Shown here piece after piece: positions 48,033 through 61,404 of a DNA stretch of 64,000 bases; position 1 is the stretch's first letter; each line of letters begins with the position of its first letter. The DNA lies in contig OY755241.1 of NCBI GenBank assembly GCA_963576725.1, forward strand, positions 558,001 to 622,000. Reading direction: 5' to 3'. Origin of the DNA: Azorinus chamasolen. Its lineage: Eukaryota; Mollusca; Bivalvia; Cardiida; Solecurtidae. The notes beneath the pieces are model-generated. The model had not been told where the DNA came from. It searched no databases and was given only the letters and a program-made list of their open reading frames with translations. Position numbers and translations under genes: made by a program.

Positions 48033-48682
48033 ACTGTATTCAGAATAAAATCAAATTTGCTGGTGTATGTTTGAATGACAAACAGTGCTCTGGATAAGAG
48101 GGTCCTCTAGGAGCCCTCTGATCTTGGTATACAGTATTGAAAGAGTTAATATCACTCTATCCTACATTCATGCTAGACAAGCTCAGAAAATCTCAATAGT
48201 ACATATACCGCTCGAATAACATTTTGACGCAATCACTGCAATGAAGCCGGGTGTGTGATGTCATATGCAAATAGCCTTGATCTAGATGAGTTTGAGATAC
48301 GCAGCACTCAGTTTATCTGTGTATGAAAAAACTGAATCAAGGTCCACTCTGATACGTAAATGGGATAAAAATGTGCCCAACACACGACTGCTGGAGCTGA
48401 AAGGGTTAACCCATTTATACATAAATTGGTCACTTCATGAAAATTATGTTTCATAATGTAATATATAAAAGAGAAACATTGACTTAGACAAAAGCGGTAG
48501 GATAAGATATCCATAATTCCATAATCATACAAAACGGGACACTGATCAAACATATCAGTTGTCCTAGGGGAATTGCCTGGCCTCGCTCTACCTAATTTTA
48601 GCATGCGTTAAAATGCGTTACTTGCGAAAATGGTTAAAAGAAGCAACTCTTTGAACGATTGTCATCATTTCAAGATAACATA

Positions 48683-48886
48683 CAGTAAAACCTCTCTATA
48701 ACGGCCACTAACTTGTATTAATTAATTGGTAATTAGGACAGGTGGCTGCCTAAAGCAAGGTGGAAGTAAAACAAAACGCTCCTACAGGAGCGTTCTGTTT
48801 TACTTCCACCTTGTTTTAAGCAGCCACCTGCATTTAACACAAACTATTTTATGTAATTTAGTGGTCGTTATAGAGAGGTTTTACTG
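48683..48886. mobile_element. Palindromic ~204-bp pogo-like MITE (unit B)
   Basis: Copy of 22138-22340 with TA duplications and CAGTAAAACCTCTCTATAAC ends. One base longer than the unit A copy, in the GGTGGCTGCC stretch. Confidence 0.8.
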
Positions 48887-48919
48887 TATCTAAATATTTT
48901 ATATCCATTTTATACGCCC

Positions 48920-49945
48920 GAAGGTAACTTCGGTCGTATTATGGTATGGCACTTGTCCGTCTGTCTGTCCATCTGTCTGTCCGTCCGTTAGCCACATCTT
49001 GTCCGCTCAATAACTTGACAACTGCTTGGTTTGCTGTCTTTATACCTAGTGGGAAGTTTGGTCATGGCTAGTAGATGACCTCAGTTGATTTTGAGGTCAG
49101 TCAGTCAAAGGTCAATGTCACCATGACCTTCAACTCAAAAATTCTGTCCGCTCAATAACTTGATAAGTATTAGGTGAACGGTCTTCATACTTAGTAGGAA
49201 GGTGGTCATGGCTAGTAGATGATCAATATTTTAGGTCATTACGTCAAAGGTCAAGGTCATCGTGACCTTCAACTCAAAAAGCTTGTTCGCTCAATAACTT
49301 GATAAGTATCTGGTGAGCAGTTTTTATACTTAGTTTGAAGGTTGGTCATCGCTAGTAGATGACGCCTATCGATTTTGAGGTTAGTCGGTCAAAGATCAAG
49401 GTCACCGTGACCTTCAACTAAAGGATCTTGTCCGATAAATAATTTAATAAGTACTCAATAAGTTCGCTCAATAACTTGATAAGTATAAGGTTTCCTGTCT
49501 TCATTCTTAGTCGCAAGGTTGGTCATGGCTAGTAGATGACCCCTATTGATTTTGAGGTCGGTAAGTGAAAGGTCAAGGTCACCGAGACCTTCAACTAAAA
49601 TATTTTGTCTACCCGATAACTTCGATAAGTATGAGGTGTTCTGTCTACATACTTAGTAGGAAGGTTGGTCATGGCTAGTAGATGACCCCTATTGATTTTG
49701 AGGTCAGTAGGTAAAGGGTCATGGTCACCGTGACCTTCAACTAAAAATAATTGTCCACTCAATAACTTGATAAGTGTTAGGGGTGCTGTCTACATACTTA
49801 GCAGGAAGGTTGGTCATTGCTAGTAGATGACCCCACTTGATTTAGAGGTCAGTCGTTCAAAGGTCAAGGTCATCATGACATTAAACTAAAAGATCTTGTT
49901 CGCTCAATAACTTAATATGTATTAGGCGTGCTTCCTTCAAACTTA
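48920..49945. repeat. ~145-bp GGTCA/TGACC tandem array (unit B)
   Basis: Copy of 22375-23400. The perfect palindrome GGTCACCGTGACC is seen at 49400, among others. Confidence 0.8.
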
Positions 49946-51550
49946 CGAGTGACTATGACAGCTTTTGTTATTATGAAACAATATCAAATTACAATTTATC
50001 AGACGCCATGTAAAGGAGTGTATCAAACAGTGCATCAAACAGTGGTGTGTGTATGTCTCACATATATTATACTGGTGTTTTGGTAATGGTTGCGTCTTGT
50101 GTATGGATTATCCTGCTTGACTGTACTATTACTATTACTATTTTTCCTATAAGAGTCATCTGATCTGGGTCTGCTCTGTTAGTAAAAGCGTGATATGGCG
50201 TTTATATGCGGTAGAGCTAATTAAGCAGACGTGTTCTTCATGTAACCCCGTCTGCCCGACTAGCTCTAGTGTGACTGGGTCAAACAGAAGTAAGACCAAT
50301 GATAATGTTAACTCTGCCTATCTCAGAGGTCCAGATAAGATGTATAAATCAAAAAATAAATTTCTCTCCGAGACGATACTAAAGAGTGGCCACAGCATTG
50401 GGGTTTGGTGGAGAAATGACGATTTTAGTATTTAAATACGAACTAGACTATATCACCAGTAAACGCTAGTGCCCTAATTTAAAAACCAAACACATGTACA
50501 TGATGCTTTACTTGCAGTATAAGGTTAACCCTACCAATTGCAGAGGTCCAGATAATACAGTTTAAGCATAGATCTTTGATTTCTCAGAGACGATTCTAAA
50601 GTGGTCACAACATAGGGCTTGGTGGACAAATGACGATTTTAGTATTTGAATACGCAACTTTATCTGCTGCTCTGTATTTTATCAGCCTCAAATTCCACTG
50701 AAAATGCACCGACCCTTTGGACAAAGCATATACTTAATATACACTGTATCATGAGCAGCATGTTGGTATATAATTTCAAATATTGTAGCTAATTACAAAT
50801 CAAATGAACCCTTCAAACATTTCTTCATTAATCATAATCTTTACCGTGTGTTTGCGAAAAACTTTTATCCTGTTGATACGCCAAGTGACTCGGCTTCTGA
50901 TCAGGATCCAACCTGTTTGACACATGAACGATATTCTCTTAAAATAGTGTGCCATGACACTTGGTCAATTGTTCCTCAAAGGTTAGATCAAGTCGTAAGT
51001 AGTGAACCTCGCAATAGATCCAAACTTGATCACCCGTTACCCCGGTATTTTTTACAGTGGGATACAGGTTAATTTAGTCACAAATGTCGCGCCGGGTGTG
51101 ACAAGGCAAAATATAAATTGTTTATTATTGACAGCCTTATACAGTTCCATATGTTCCGTAATATTGAAGTGTTGATGATATTGTCTACACGTACACCAAT
51201 TTAAATGTAACAGCTTTACAAAAATGAATAGCGTTAGTTCGTCTTTTTTCAAATACCATTTTGTAAAAGTATAAAACACTAGTTCAGCTAGCATTATCAA
51301 ACTTATGCCATGGATTATCACACAATCTAGTACGGGAATATTCCTCTATATTCAATTTAATGTGTATTATCTATCATACCTAACAAAGGGTGTACTGCTA
51401 CATACCTACATACCATAATCATAAACAAGAAAAGGTTTATACAATCAGACCTACTGCTATCATACCCAACTCATACTAAGTCTTTGGGTACACTAGTACC
51501 ATACCCAACAAATATTCTAAAAGTGGGTGATCCTTCGAAAGCAAAAGTAG
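49946..51550. other. Unit B/C junction and intergenic start of unit C
   Basis: Runs from right block B into left block C without a visible break. Near-identical to 23400-25000. No supported gene. Confidence 0.55.
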
Positions 51551-51552
51551 CA

Positions 51553-51985
51553 ATGGATAAACAATCCTGCGGTTCCTTCCGGTTAGTGATTCCATATCTA
51601 CTGTATATCTATTGTATATCTTTCATTGACCGGATAGACAATCATGCGGTTCCTTCCGGTTAGTGATTTCATACCTATTGTATATCTATTGTATGTCTTT
51701 CATTGACCGGATAGACAATCATGCGGTTCCTTCCGGTCAGTGATTTCATATTTATTGTATATCTATTGCATATCTTTCATTGACCTGAAAGAAAATCATG
51801 CGGTTCCTTCCGGTTAGTGATTTCATATATATTGTATATTTTTTGTATATCTTTTATTGACCGCATAGACAATCATGCGGTTCCTTCCGGTTAGAGATTT
51901 TATATTTATTGTATATCTATTGTATATCTTTTATTTGCCTTGATAGATAATCATGAGGTTCATTCCGGTTAGTGATTTCATCCAC
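51553..51985. repeat. 77-bp tandem repeat, about six copies (unit C)
   Basis: Complete version of the array truncated in unit B, with the core ATCATGCGGTTCCTTCCGGT. Confidence 0.85.
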
Positions 51986-52059
51986 GTGAAGCGCTTTTGA
52001 ACGCACATATCCTGTGTGGAAAAAAGCGCTATATAAATGTGGTATAATGATAATAATAA

Positions 52060-52250
52060 TGCCAAAAAGAGCAAAATTGAGTCTGTTCATGAGTAGTAAT
52101 TAAAAGTGCTACACTACTCAAGCCCCCTAGCACTGTCTTAAGTATTATTCAATTTTCAAAACGTATACCATCAAACCTGATGATCTCGAAGGACCAGAAC
52201 GTATAACAACACGATGAATGATGTACGGGTGACTTTTTACTATCATACCC
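52060..52250 (-). repeat. Dispersed element E, inverted copy (unit C)
   Basis: Counterpart of 1749-1945. It has lost the left half of the hairpin (only ATTGAGTCTG remains) but keeps GTAATTAAAAGTGC and GATCTCGAAGGACCAGAA. Confidence 0.7.
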
Positions 52251-52254
52251 AGCA

Positions 52255-54050
52255 TAGTGGATATTATTGAGGAGGCACACTAAAGCTGTTCATGAGTCTG
52301 TTCGAGTTGCTGCTATATAACTCTGGCCGGAATTAATTATATAATTGTCGAAATGCACTTGTATATGTGGGTTGTTTGTCGCACAATCAAACAAATGCGT
52401 GGATCCTACTTTACCATATTTATAATATTGCACCTGGTCTGGGTCTGAGTCATTTGTTTATCCTCTTCTGACATACATCATATTGACGTGACTTCAGTTC
52501 TGTCTAACATGTTATAGGCATTGTCTCCTTCTTTAGCGTTATCCTGCTGATCACGACCTGTCATTTGCAAAAAGCGTAAATCCATATGAGAGACCCAGTA
52601 GGCATCAAATAACTGGTCCAAACTCCGGTCTATGTTCTTGTTAGAAAGTTTTGAACAGGCTGTTATGTCGGGTTACCCAAACAAACTAACATGCTTTACG
52701 TCGTCTGACAGTAACTACAAGAGTTCCGTGAAAGTATACAGGGCTTCTGACCAATGTCTGTACATTGCTCTTTTGCCCAGTGTACGCTCGTGTGATAAGT
52801 GCATGAGTTTGCCCAGGTAATCTGTCACAAATATAGGGTTTGGTGGTAAATAAAGGAGAGATTCTTGAACATGTTTTGATTTAAGCATGTTATCTGGACA
52901 TCTTATTTCCTTCTATGTGTACATGTATCACCGAATGCTATCTTATCCCTGTCCTGTGAAATCTTAGTTTCACTCTAATTTAGACATCAGTTCATTGCCT
53001 TTGCCGCATGTACTTACAGCACGGCTATACTATATGATCATATAGTGGTCATTTCGGAAGGCAGATTGATGGCGGTTTCACACCAGTAGCAGATTTGCCA
53101 TACCTTGCCTTAAGAGAATCGTAGCAATATACGGCCGTTGTTGTTAACATGGAGACTCATCTCTTCTTCTCCAAACCTGTTTAAGGGATTGAGAGATCAT
53201 CTCTGATCAAAATCATTTTTTTTCTTCAGTAATAAACATTGTTTGCCGCTCGGACATAGAGGATCTGTCAGCAGTGTTTCGTTGATATTAACTTTTCTTA
53301 AAGGGATCTTGGAAGGGTTTATGCGAGCGAAAATACAGCGAGCTCATACATATTAGTTTGTTGATGGTCCAGGTCAAGATATCACAATTCCTTAAAATTT
53401 GAGGAGTTGAGGCGTCTTCACTTCAAACCATCGGTAATCTTGAATGCCCTATGCTAATTAATAATGTGATAAGCACGTTGCATTCTGCATTATGATCTCC
53501 TTCGCCATCTCTATCACTTTCTATCTAATAATATTATGAGCCTATATTATCTTATCTAATCCAACTTCTTTGTTCTTTTTGTCCTGATCTACCAATTCGT
53601 GTAATTCATATCAATTGTACATGTATATATGTTATTTGTGTAAACACTGTATTTCAATTGTTACTATGTTATCAAAGCGGAAATAAAACGTATACATACA
53701 TGTGTTTACACCCTGTCTTGTACAAGTATATGTCAAATCGATTAGTAATGAGTGTGGTTATCCTGGACCATGATTAGTTTTGGAATAAAATAGTTTCTCA
53801 GGACATGGAACGAATCAGAAGTAAATAAACTGTGTTTCTTCTTTAATATTCATCATAGAGATTTCACAAATTGCAGCTATCTCAAAAGACTAACTTACAA
53901 TTTAGAAGTTTGGTTTGCTAAAAATTGCTCACACCGTCCAAATAATGCAATTTGAAAAAATATGGTTCATTTTGATGATGTCAATTATACAAATGATAAT
54001 GTAACATATTGTAGCCTAATGATTAGAGTTGATTGCTTAGCATATGTTGC
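52255..54050. other. 5' flank of gene copy C
   Basis: Includes the stretch deleted in unit B. A 62-codon open frame at 52632-52820 (MFLLESFEQAV start) ends just past a possible donor (AG|GTAATC at 52815). It is frame-broken in unit A, so it is at best a gene relic. No supported gene. Confidence 0.5.
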
Positions 54051-54056
54051 CATTGA

Positions 54057-54068
54057 TAGGGTATAAAA
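54057..54068 (+). promoter_or_regulatory. Core promoter of gene copy C (TATAAAA; CCAAT core altered)
   Basis: TATAAAA at 54062-54068, 56 bases before the ATG. The inverted CCAAT of copies A and B reads ATTGA here instead of ATTGG. Confidence 0.65.
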
Positions 54069-54123
54069 CACGATGGTTCAGTGCTAAGTTCAGGTATACA
54101 ACCTATCTGCGTGTATAAGCGAG

Positions 54124-57100
54124 ATGTCTTCGACAATGAATGTTGCGATTTTGGTGAGTACTTACTGCTATAATTTAAGTTGCCAATATATTTGAATTGA
54201 AATGAAATGAGTAAAACATTTTGTTAGAATCTTAACACCTGGCTATATGCATTCGGTTTTGCAAACTATTTACTAAAGAATGATTCATTAAAAAAGAACA
54301 ATTCAAAATTAACATGTGTGTAATTCCTAATCTTTATCATAGTAAAACATCATCTACTGCAGGTAGCTAACATAATTATGCAATCTATTGCTATCTATTG
54401 CTATTCTTGTCATCAGATCCTAGATTCCTTGAGACGTCGGAGATCTTAACAGTTTACTCAATAAACACACCCTTAACACATTTGCAAACAGAGTATACAA
54501 AGATAAGGTGGCTCGCACAGGAGCGGTCAAAACAGGGTCTGCTCTGTTTGCTTATGGGATACATATATTTCTATGTACAGTTTCTGTCATGGCAAACAGT
54601 TTGTGTTTACATGCTATTGTAGCCGCATGTATCACAATGTCAGTGTGTCTCCATAGGAAGGTTACTTGCTAATAATGATAGTTTAACTGATAGAACGAAC
54701 AGATGTACGTACTTGTCTCTCTTTCACTGGACATTAAGTTAATCGACTTTCAGAATATATGTACTTCACAACAGCAGGTGTTAAGTGCTTGTGTGGCGGC
54801 CGTAAAAGTCACCCCGTACTTTATTCTCAGTGTTGTTATATTTCCTGGTCCTTTTGATGGTATACATTTTGGAAATTGAATACTGCTTAAGCCGGTGCAG
54901 GGGGTGTGAGTAGTGTTGCACTTTTAATCACTACTCATGAACAGACGCAATAAAACCGAGTCTGTAATTTTCTCTATTGGCGTTGCTACTTTTGCGTTCG
55001 AAGGATCAACTTCTTTCAAACTACTAACTACACGCGGCAGATGACATTCCCTGATAGTAGGAGATCATTCGAAAGCAGAAGCAGCAATGCAAAAGGAGAC
55101 TCGGTTTCATTGAGTCTGCTCATGCGAAGTTATTAAAATTGCAACACTACTCACGTCCCCTAGCATCGATATTCAATTAAGATAACTACTAACATCGAAA
55201 TTAATAACCCCGATGGACCAGAAAATATAACACAGAATGAAGCACGGGTGACTTTTTACTTTTAACGCAGTATGTAGTAAACGATCCAAAAGAAATCGTC
55301 AATATGCATGTTCAAAGTAATAATTGCTTTTGTCTCTTATCAAAATTACAACTAGCTTGGTTGTACCTCAGTCATTTTCGAACTGTACACTATTCCCATG
55401 GCAATGTTTCAAACATAATTGTTCATGTTTATTTCAGCTGGTCTTTGTTGTGGCTCTGCAGTCTCTGATTCAGGCAAAGAAATCTGACAAGGTGCCTGCT
55501 AATGCCAGAGGACATCTTTGTCCAGTGGGAGCTAATCTGCTAGACGTAAGTATAGTTTTAGACTGATATTTTCGTTTTTCCAAATTTACACTGCAACAGA
55601 TCCTCTCTAAAGCGACTATGTAGTCAATTAACACTCGAATCTAGAAAAGCAGATGACCGCTTAATGCATGACAAATGGAATATAAAACATCTCCAAATGT
55701 GATCACTAAATAAATAACAGTGAGATATTTTAAATGCATGTGGTTGCTTTATGCATGACGAAAGTTCAGTCGAAGGCTTCTGTTGGTGCTTTCTGCATAT
55801 TTGTATTCCTGGATTAAGCTACCGATAGATTTAATACCTCTTTTTGGTGGTAACATTAGAGCTATTTTGCTGTACTTAAAGTACAAAACTGGTTGTCTTG
55901 TTTTTGTTTCCCTGCATTACGCTTCTACCTTTGCAAATCACAATTTCAAATTCAATACCAATTCTAGAGACTTTCATAATTGGAAATGTCTCACGGGATA
56001 ATAACACAACTACAGTAAATACTCTCTATTAGGAGCATTCAAAATATTCTACTTCTGGGTCTTTCAGGTAGGTGGCACCTCTTTTTGTACAAACGCCAAG
56101 GCTCGCTTAGTAACATTTTCCAAGTTGAGTTAATATCAGTTTGTTCAGATTTATATATTCATCTGTATATGCGTTATTAACTTATTAGGTTAAGGGTTAA
56201 TTAAGGCTCGGTGCTTGCCTGAAATAGTTTTATCAAAAACATCCATTCAAACCATTCCCTCGTCTTCTTTTGGAACTGAAATAACCGATCTATTTCCTGA
56301 AAAAAAAACACCTCTTCCTGATGCCATCATAAAATATCAGCGAATTAATATTCATATGTAGGTATTATTTCTGACAAATATTCCTGGAGAAAAAGGGGTT
56401 AAAAGTTACACTATTTGCAGTCATATTTGTATGAGAATGTTTACTTATGTACCTGCTTTTGTATTCTTATAGTCTTGTGACTGTGGTGCGGGACGATGCG
56501 TCCAACCTGGTAAAAATGATAATAGTGCGAATGGACGTTTGAAATGTGAACCTGGTAAGATGATTTTCATATCAAAAATAAATTATTGTTGTATTTCTCT
56601 GCTTCGTTCTAGACTACCCTGAAATCCAATTCTAAAATTAATCTGCAATAAATACTAAACTGAATTACTAAGTAAGTAACGTGTACAGTAAGATGTTTCC
56701 AGTCACTCAACATGAACTATAAACTATCATGCATGTACGAAATCAACGCTTACGGCGACTACTACCATTATAATAATAGTACATGTATTATATCATATAA
56801 AATACTTTATGAGTACAATGGGTCTTATTTCATTTAAAATAGTTTTGACCCAGATTTAACGTCACATCTGTGGCAAAGTAATTGATCAAGAGTTTATATT
56901 AAGAAACAAATACTGCATTCGGATGTGTGTCAAATGGTGCAGACTGTAACAAATCGAAGTTGAAGCTATATTTAAAGCATAGGAGCAGATGCTATGTTTA
57001 TCACAATGATTTCAAAACTACACAATTCTAAAAGTTTCCTTTTCTCTAGTAAATGCTCCTTTTCGGTGGATTTATTCAAAGAGGTTGGGTCTAAAAATAA

Positions 57101-57872
57101 CCGATGAGGGAACAGATTAATGAGTCATCAGACAGGTATGCCTTTATGTCCATTCTGATATGAGCAGCTTCATAATGAACTTTACCAATAGTTTGGATCT
57201 TGATAATACACCGGCGACCTCTGCTGCTTTATAGCGTTGCTATTATTTACCTGATATAAATGCTTTTTCATGTCTTTGCAACAGAGAAGACCGAGGTCAG
57301 ATGGCTCTTATAGGGACCGTCTGACGAGGGTCTTCTTTGTTTGCTTATGGTATCAAATAGATCTGATTCTTTAGTTTCTGTTAGGGCCACATTTTCATGT
57401 GTTCCTGTACCATTATAACAATTCAGGTATAAATATGCAAGATGTAATCATTCCTTACATAAATATTAATGAGATATTTATATATAGACAGGTAAATATT
57501 TTTGTACTGAAGTACTGTATTCGTTATTTATTACTGAACCTAGTACATGAATATGTCTTACCTATAGTGCCAGAGAGCTCGTCATCAAGTGACAGCGGGA
57601 GCGCGTCAGGTGACAGTGGGAGCGCGTCAAGTGGCAGTGGGAGCGCGTCAAGTGGCAGTGGGAGCGCGTCAAGTGGCAGTGGGAGCGCGTCAGGTGACAG
57701 TGGGAGCGCGTCAGGTGGCAGTGGGAGCGCGTCAGGTGGCAGTGGGAGCGCGTCAAGTGGCAGAAGGAGCGCGTCAGGTGGCAGTGGGAGCGCGTCAAGT
57801 GGCAGTGGGAGCGCGTCAAGTGGCAGTGGGAGCGCGTCAAGTGACAGTGGGAGCGGGTCATTAAGCCAATGA
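54124..57872 (+). CDS. Secreted cysteine-containing protein with Ser/Gly heptad tail, copy C
   Basis: Exons: 54124-54153, 55438-55545, 56473-56554, 57568-57872; introns 1284, 927 and 1013 bases, with the same splice signals and phases as copy B. Predicted length is 174 residues. The signal peptide and the cysteine-containing head (exons 1-3) are identical to copy B. The tail has the same number of heptads but differs at several residues, including one SGRRSAS unit that puts two arginines in an otherwise uncharged stretch, and SDSGSGSLSQ at the end. AATAAA at 58170-58175 closes the transcript. Function is unknown; secretion is well supported, and a structural or matrix role is inference from composition. 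Confidence 0.72.
54744..55010 (+). repeat. Dispersed element E, forward copy in intron 1 (unit C)
   Basis: Counterpart of 4374-4650 and 27084-27350. Confidence 0.75.
55060..55270 (-). repeat. Dispersed element E, inverted partner in intron 1 (unit C)
   Basis: Counterpart of 4708-4905 and 27390-27600; completes the intronic inverted pair. Confidence 0.7.
57589..57857 (+). repeat. 21-bp coding minisatellite in last exon (copy C)
   Basis: About 12 units of GTGGGAGCGCGTCAAGTGGCA type, equal in number to copy B but with point differences, including GCAGAAGGAGC near 57763. Confidence 0.9.
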
Positions 57873-58169
57873 TAAACCAATTCGTGCCATAAAGAAAGAA
57901 ACGACGAAACAGCAAACAAACTGAAAACTAAAACAATAGTGTCCATAGCAACAACAGCGCAAACACCAACGACAAATAGAACAGTAAAACAATACCGACC
58001 AAAAACCGCTTACTATTTGGCAAACATGGATACATAATACCAGTGTATGGCCGTTTCAAAAACGTTCCGTCAAAATGCGGTTTCGTAATTCAAACAGTCG
58101 CTAAAAATCCTTTATGATTCGTTTGAATTGTATCTGTACTAATAGAAACTATTTTGTTGTTGGATGGTC

Positions 58170-58175
58170 AATAAA
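58170..58175 (+). terminator. Polyadenylation signal AATAAA, gene copy C
   Basis: AATAAA about 300 bases after the stop codon, in the same context as in copies A and B. Confidence 0.6.
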
Positions 58176-58263
58176 GTAATACTTTTTACATACATTCATC
58201 TTTATTTTGTTTGCCTCAACATCTACATTACCCATCTCCACCACCTTTCTAACATTTGTATTA

Positions 58264-58461
58264 CAGAAAAACCTCTCTAAACCGGAATTCTAGCAGAGAA
58301 AAACATTAAATACTGTTAGGCTGTTGGGTGCTTAATGCACGGTGAAACTCGTGCAGAAAGCTCCGAGCTTTCTACATAACTTTCACCCAACATTAAGCTG
58401 GCACCTGTCCAAGAGCGATATTTGAAACAAATGTAACATCCTGTTTAGAAAGGTTTTACCG
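58264..58461. mobile_element. TA-flanked ~200-bp MITE (gene copy C 3' flank)
   Basis: Orthologous to 30568-30765, with CAGAAAAACCTCTCTAAACC and TTTAGAAAGGTTTTACCG ends. Confidence 0.65.
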
Positions 58462-58464
58462 TAT

Positions 58465-60055
58465 ACCATAAGCAAACAGAGCAATACCTGATCAAACAGC
58501 CACTGTGGGATCTATCTGTTGTGGGTGTCCTGTGTTGGCAAATGCGTGAAAAGGGTATAATTATATGAAGGTAAAATCACAATTGAAGATGTGTATCTCA
58601 TCAGGTTTAAAACTGTTAAAAATGTGACCATATATTTACGGATTGTAGACTGCAGGTCATCGGTCTGCACTGCACACTGGCACTAAATCCAAAACGATTA
58701 TAGCTCTATACACAAATCCTGTCATAAAGAACAAATAATATAATAGGTGTTTTATTTTGAGTGATAGTCTTGTTTGATCCTGAGGGTCTTCATTGTTGAA
58801 AATGCGACAAAACTTTATATTGTGGTTGGAATGTGTATGTCCATGCATCGAGGTTATAAAACATGAGTCGGATCTCATTTTCTAGTACGGTAATTTCCTA
58901 TTGGAGCTTTCTCCATATTTTGTGCCCTACCTAAGCTACCGCCTGCTTTTAAGACCTTGAATGAGTATATTTGCATAATGCATCTCATGCATGCATTACG
59001 TCTTCACAGGCAATGCACGCTTTAGGTTACAAAATATACAACTGTTGTACATATATGTCTGCAAATCCCAGTTTATAGATTTTTAAAACAGTGTCAAAGT
59101 ATCAAAAAGATACTATACACTTTACATGATAGCTACTATACATGCAAAATGTAATCGTCACACGTGATACGTATTGCCTACTGCCTTTTACATTTGACCT
59201 ATATACTAGAGAAATTAAGTTTTACTTCAAAACAGTAAGTATTAAATGTGTCTGTACTGACATCCATGTCATAAGTCCAAACTGTTGTAACTCATTGTTA
59301 CTCCCGAATAGTGCATTTGATCAGTCAAATGAATATGGAATATAGACTATCAACCAACTGAAATGGATAATTGGTGATCATGAAAGGTTCCCTACAATAT
59401 TGTTTCAAGGGATATTTGAAAGGCCTGGTGGAAACATGATCCTTGTCGATTCCTTACGGTTGTCTCAAATAATATTCCGACCTGATGAAAGCCTCTTAGA
59501 GCTGTATCAAACCGCCGTACTATACCCTATCAAAAGCATCTTTAAAATCTCTGAAGTTGAAGTTGTGAAACAGATCGCTTTGATTTTAGAGACTATTTTA
59601 TATAATGATTCTCAATTGCAAATCTGCTACATGGTATCCCTTGTACTCTGGAACAAGGCTCCGAGGTTATAAAGCTTTCCTTTTGCTTGAGTCTGAGATC
59701 ATTCTCAAGCATCTGATTAGTCTAGAATCAGAGTGTTCCTCTGCCAGGATTTCTCTAGTCCGACCTTTTAGTCGGTTAAGATACATATAATATTGCTTTA
59801 CTGTTTTATTAGGCTAATGGTTAAGAAGCTCTGGCACTGTCTCAGATTCCCTTCTTTGGATAAAGATATGACCAATTATCTTTATCTACATCCATACCTT
59901 CTGATAGAATATTGTAATGGCTTGATGTATTTTAACGGGTCTGATAAAATATGTAAAATATGTAGCAAACTCCTGTTTCCAAGCCACTCATTTACTGCAG
60001 TTGCTAAATATTTTCATTCATCATAGAAGGACTGTGTTCGTCACATTATTCTGAA
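58465..60055. other. Gene-free region downstream of copy C
   Basis: Near-identical to 30770-32360. The short open frames recur with it and are not supported as genes. Confidence 0.5.
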
Positions 60056-60390
60056 AGTTTGAGATCCTTCGAAAGCAAAAGTAGCAATGCGAAAAGAGCA
60101 AATTGCAGACTCGGTTTTATTGTGTCTGTTCATGAGTACTAATTAAAAGTTCCCTAGAAGTGGATTAAGCAGTATTCAATTTTCAAAACTAATAACACCA
60201 AAACTAATAACACCAAAACTAATAACACCAAAACTAATAACACCAAAACTAATGATCCCGAAGCCGCCCCCCCCCCCAAAAAAAAATAAATAAATAAATA
60301 AATGAGAATGAAGTATGGGGCGACTTTTTACGGCCGCCACACAAGCACCTAACACCTGCTGTTGTGAAGTACATATATATTCTGATATAC
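60056..60390 (-). repeat. Dispersed element E, inverted, with short 15-bp array (unit C)
   Basis: Same E copy as 32365-33130, but with only about five CACCAAAACTAATAA units (60184-60253). It therefore records the near-unexpanded state. Confidence 0.8.
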
Positions 60391-60601
60391 TCTGTTAGCA
60401 ACACAATTAGGATCTCTATTAACCCTAAACCAGTGTCTGATATGGACTGGTTTTTACTTACACTCAGCATTTTTTACTTATCACTTACCTCCATAACAAT
60501 ACATTGCTAAATGCCAGGGTATGGTTGAAACATGTTTATGATTTTTCTCTACAAAGAGTATGGTATCACCAAATGCTAGGTTTTGGTAAAATGCAATTGA
60601 A

Positions 60602-60910
60602 TTGGTTTGCAGTTACAACGAACAACCAAACATTGGCATAGCAATAGACGATGTTCTTGTTGTAAAATATACTGAATTCTCTTTGAACTTTACAGCAAAA
60701 ACGTGGTATGATTCTGGCACACCAAAACGTTACAAAAAGTGTAAAATGTCGGTGTATCTACATATACAACAATCTGGTTGTAAGAATTTTATTACCAGTC
60801 AGAGTAAATCCTTGGAGTTTGATTGGTCAGTTTGCCAAAAACTGCCGGGGTGTACAGAACCGTATTCGGCGGCTTCCACGGAGAATACAGAATTCAAATT
60901 TGACGCGTGA
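60602..60910 (+). other. Open frame of 102 codons, gene status unproven (unit C copy)
   Basis: Encodes the same peptide as 33330-33638. See that entry for why it is not called a gene. CRE core TGACGTCA at 60908-60915. Confidence 0.2.
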
Positions 60911-61282
60911 CGTCACTCGTTTTGTTTTTGTTTTTAGCGTCGATTCGAAATTTCATATCGTCCTTACTCCATAAATGCTGGACGGATTACGACCAAAAAA
61001 ACGATAATAAACGTAAATAACTGTTCCTCGAATGTTCCTCAATTTGATACTATCAACTTCTCAGTACAACGTGTAACCGTTTGAACTCAAATGTTTACAA
61101 GTTAAGTTTGAATTCCTCTTTCGAAATTGCTCTGAGACGATATCATATTTGCTCTGTGATGACGTCAAGGTTTCCTTGTCCAGTCGTAATATAATTAGAG
61201 ATCTAATGTCAGCAAAAATAAGAGTTGTTCGTTTCTTAATTAGGTAAATCGGGTCTCTGACTGATAATAAATTCGTGACATG

Positions 61283-61404
61283 GTAATTTGGCAGGATGTA
61301 CGGGCTGGTATGACCGGATTAGACCACGTCTTTCCTTCGGCTAACGCCTCAGGAAAAACGTGGTCTAATCCGGTCATATCAGCCCGTATACCCTGCCAAA
61401 TAAC
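61283..61404. repeat. Long hairpin, 47-bp arms (unit C)
   Basis: Copy of 34011-34132 with one arm difference (CCCGTATACC for CCCGTACACC). Confidence 0.75.

Larger units (their letters stand above)
23721..50266. repeat. Segmental duplication unit B
   Basis: Second copy of the duplicated unit. Its left block matches unit C almost base for base, apart from a 1.1 kb deletion at 25370/25371. Its right block matches unit A almost base for base, apart from the gypsy insertion at 42899-45561. Without that insertion it is about 23.9 kb, close to unit A's 23.7 kb. Confidence 0.9.
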
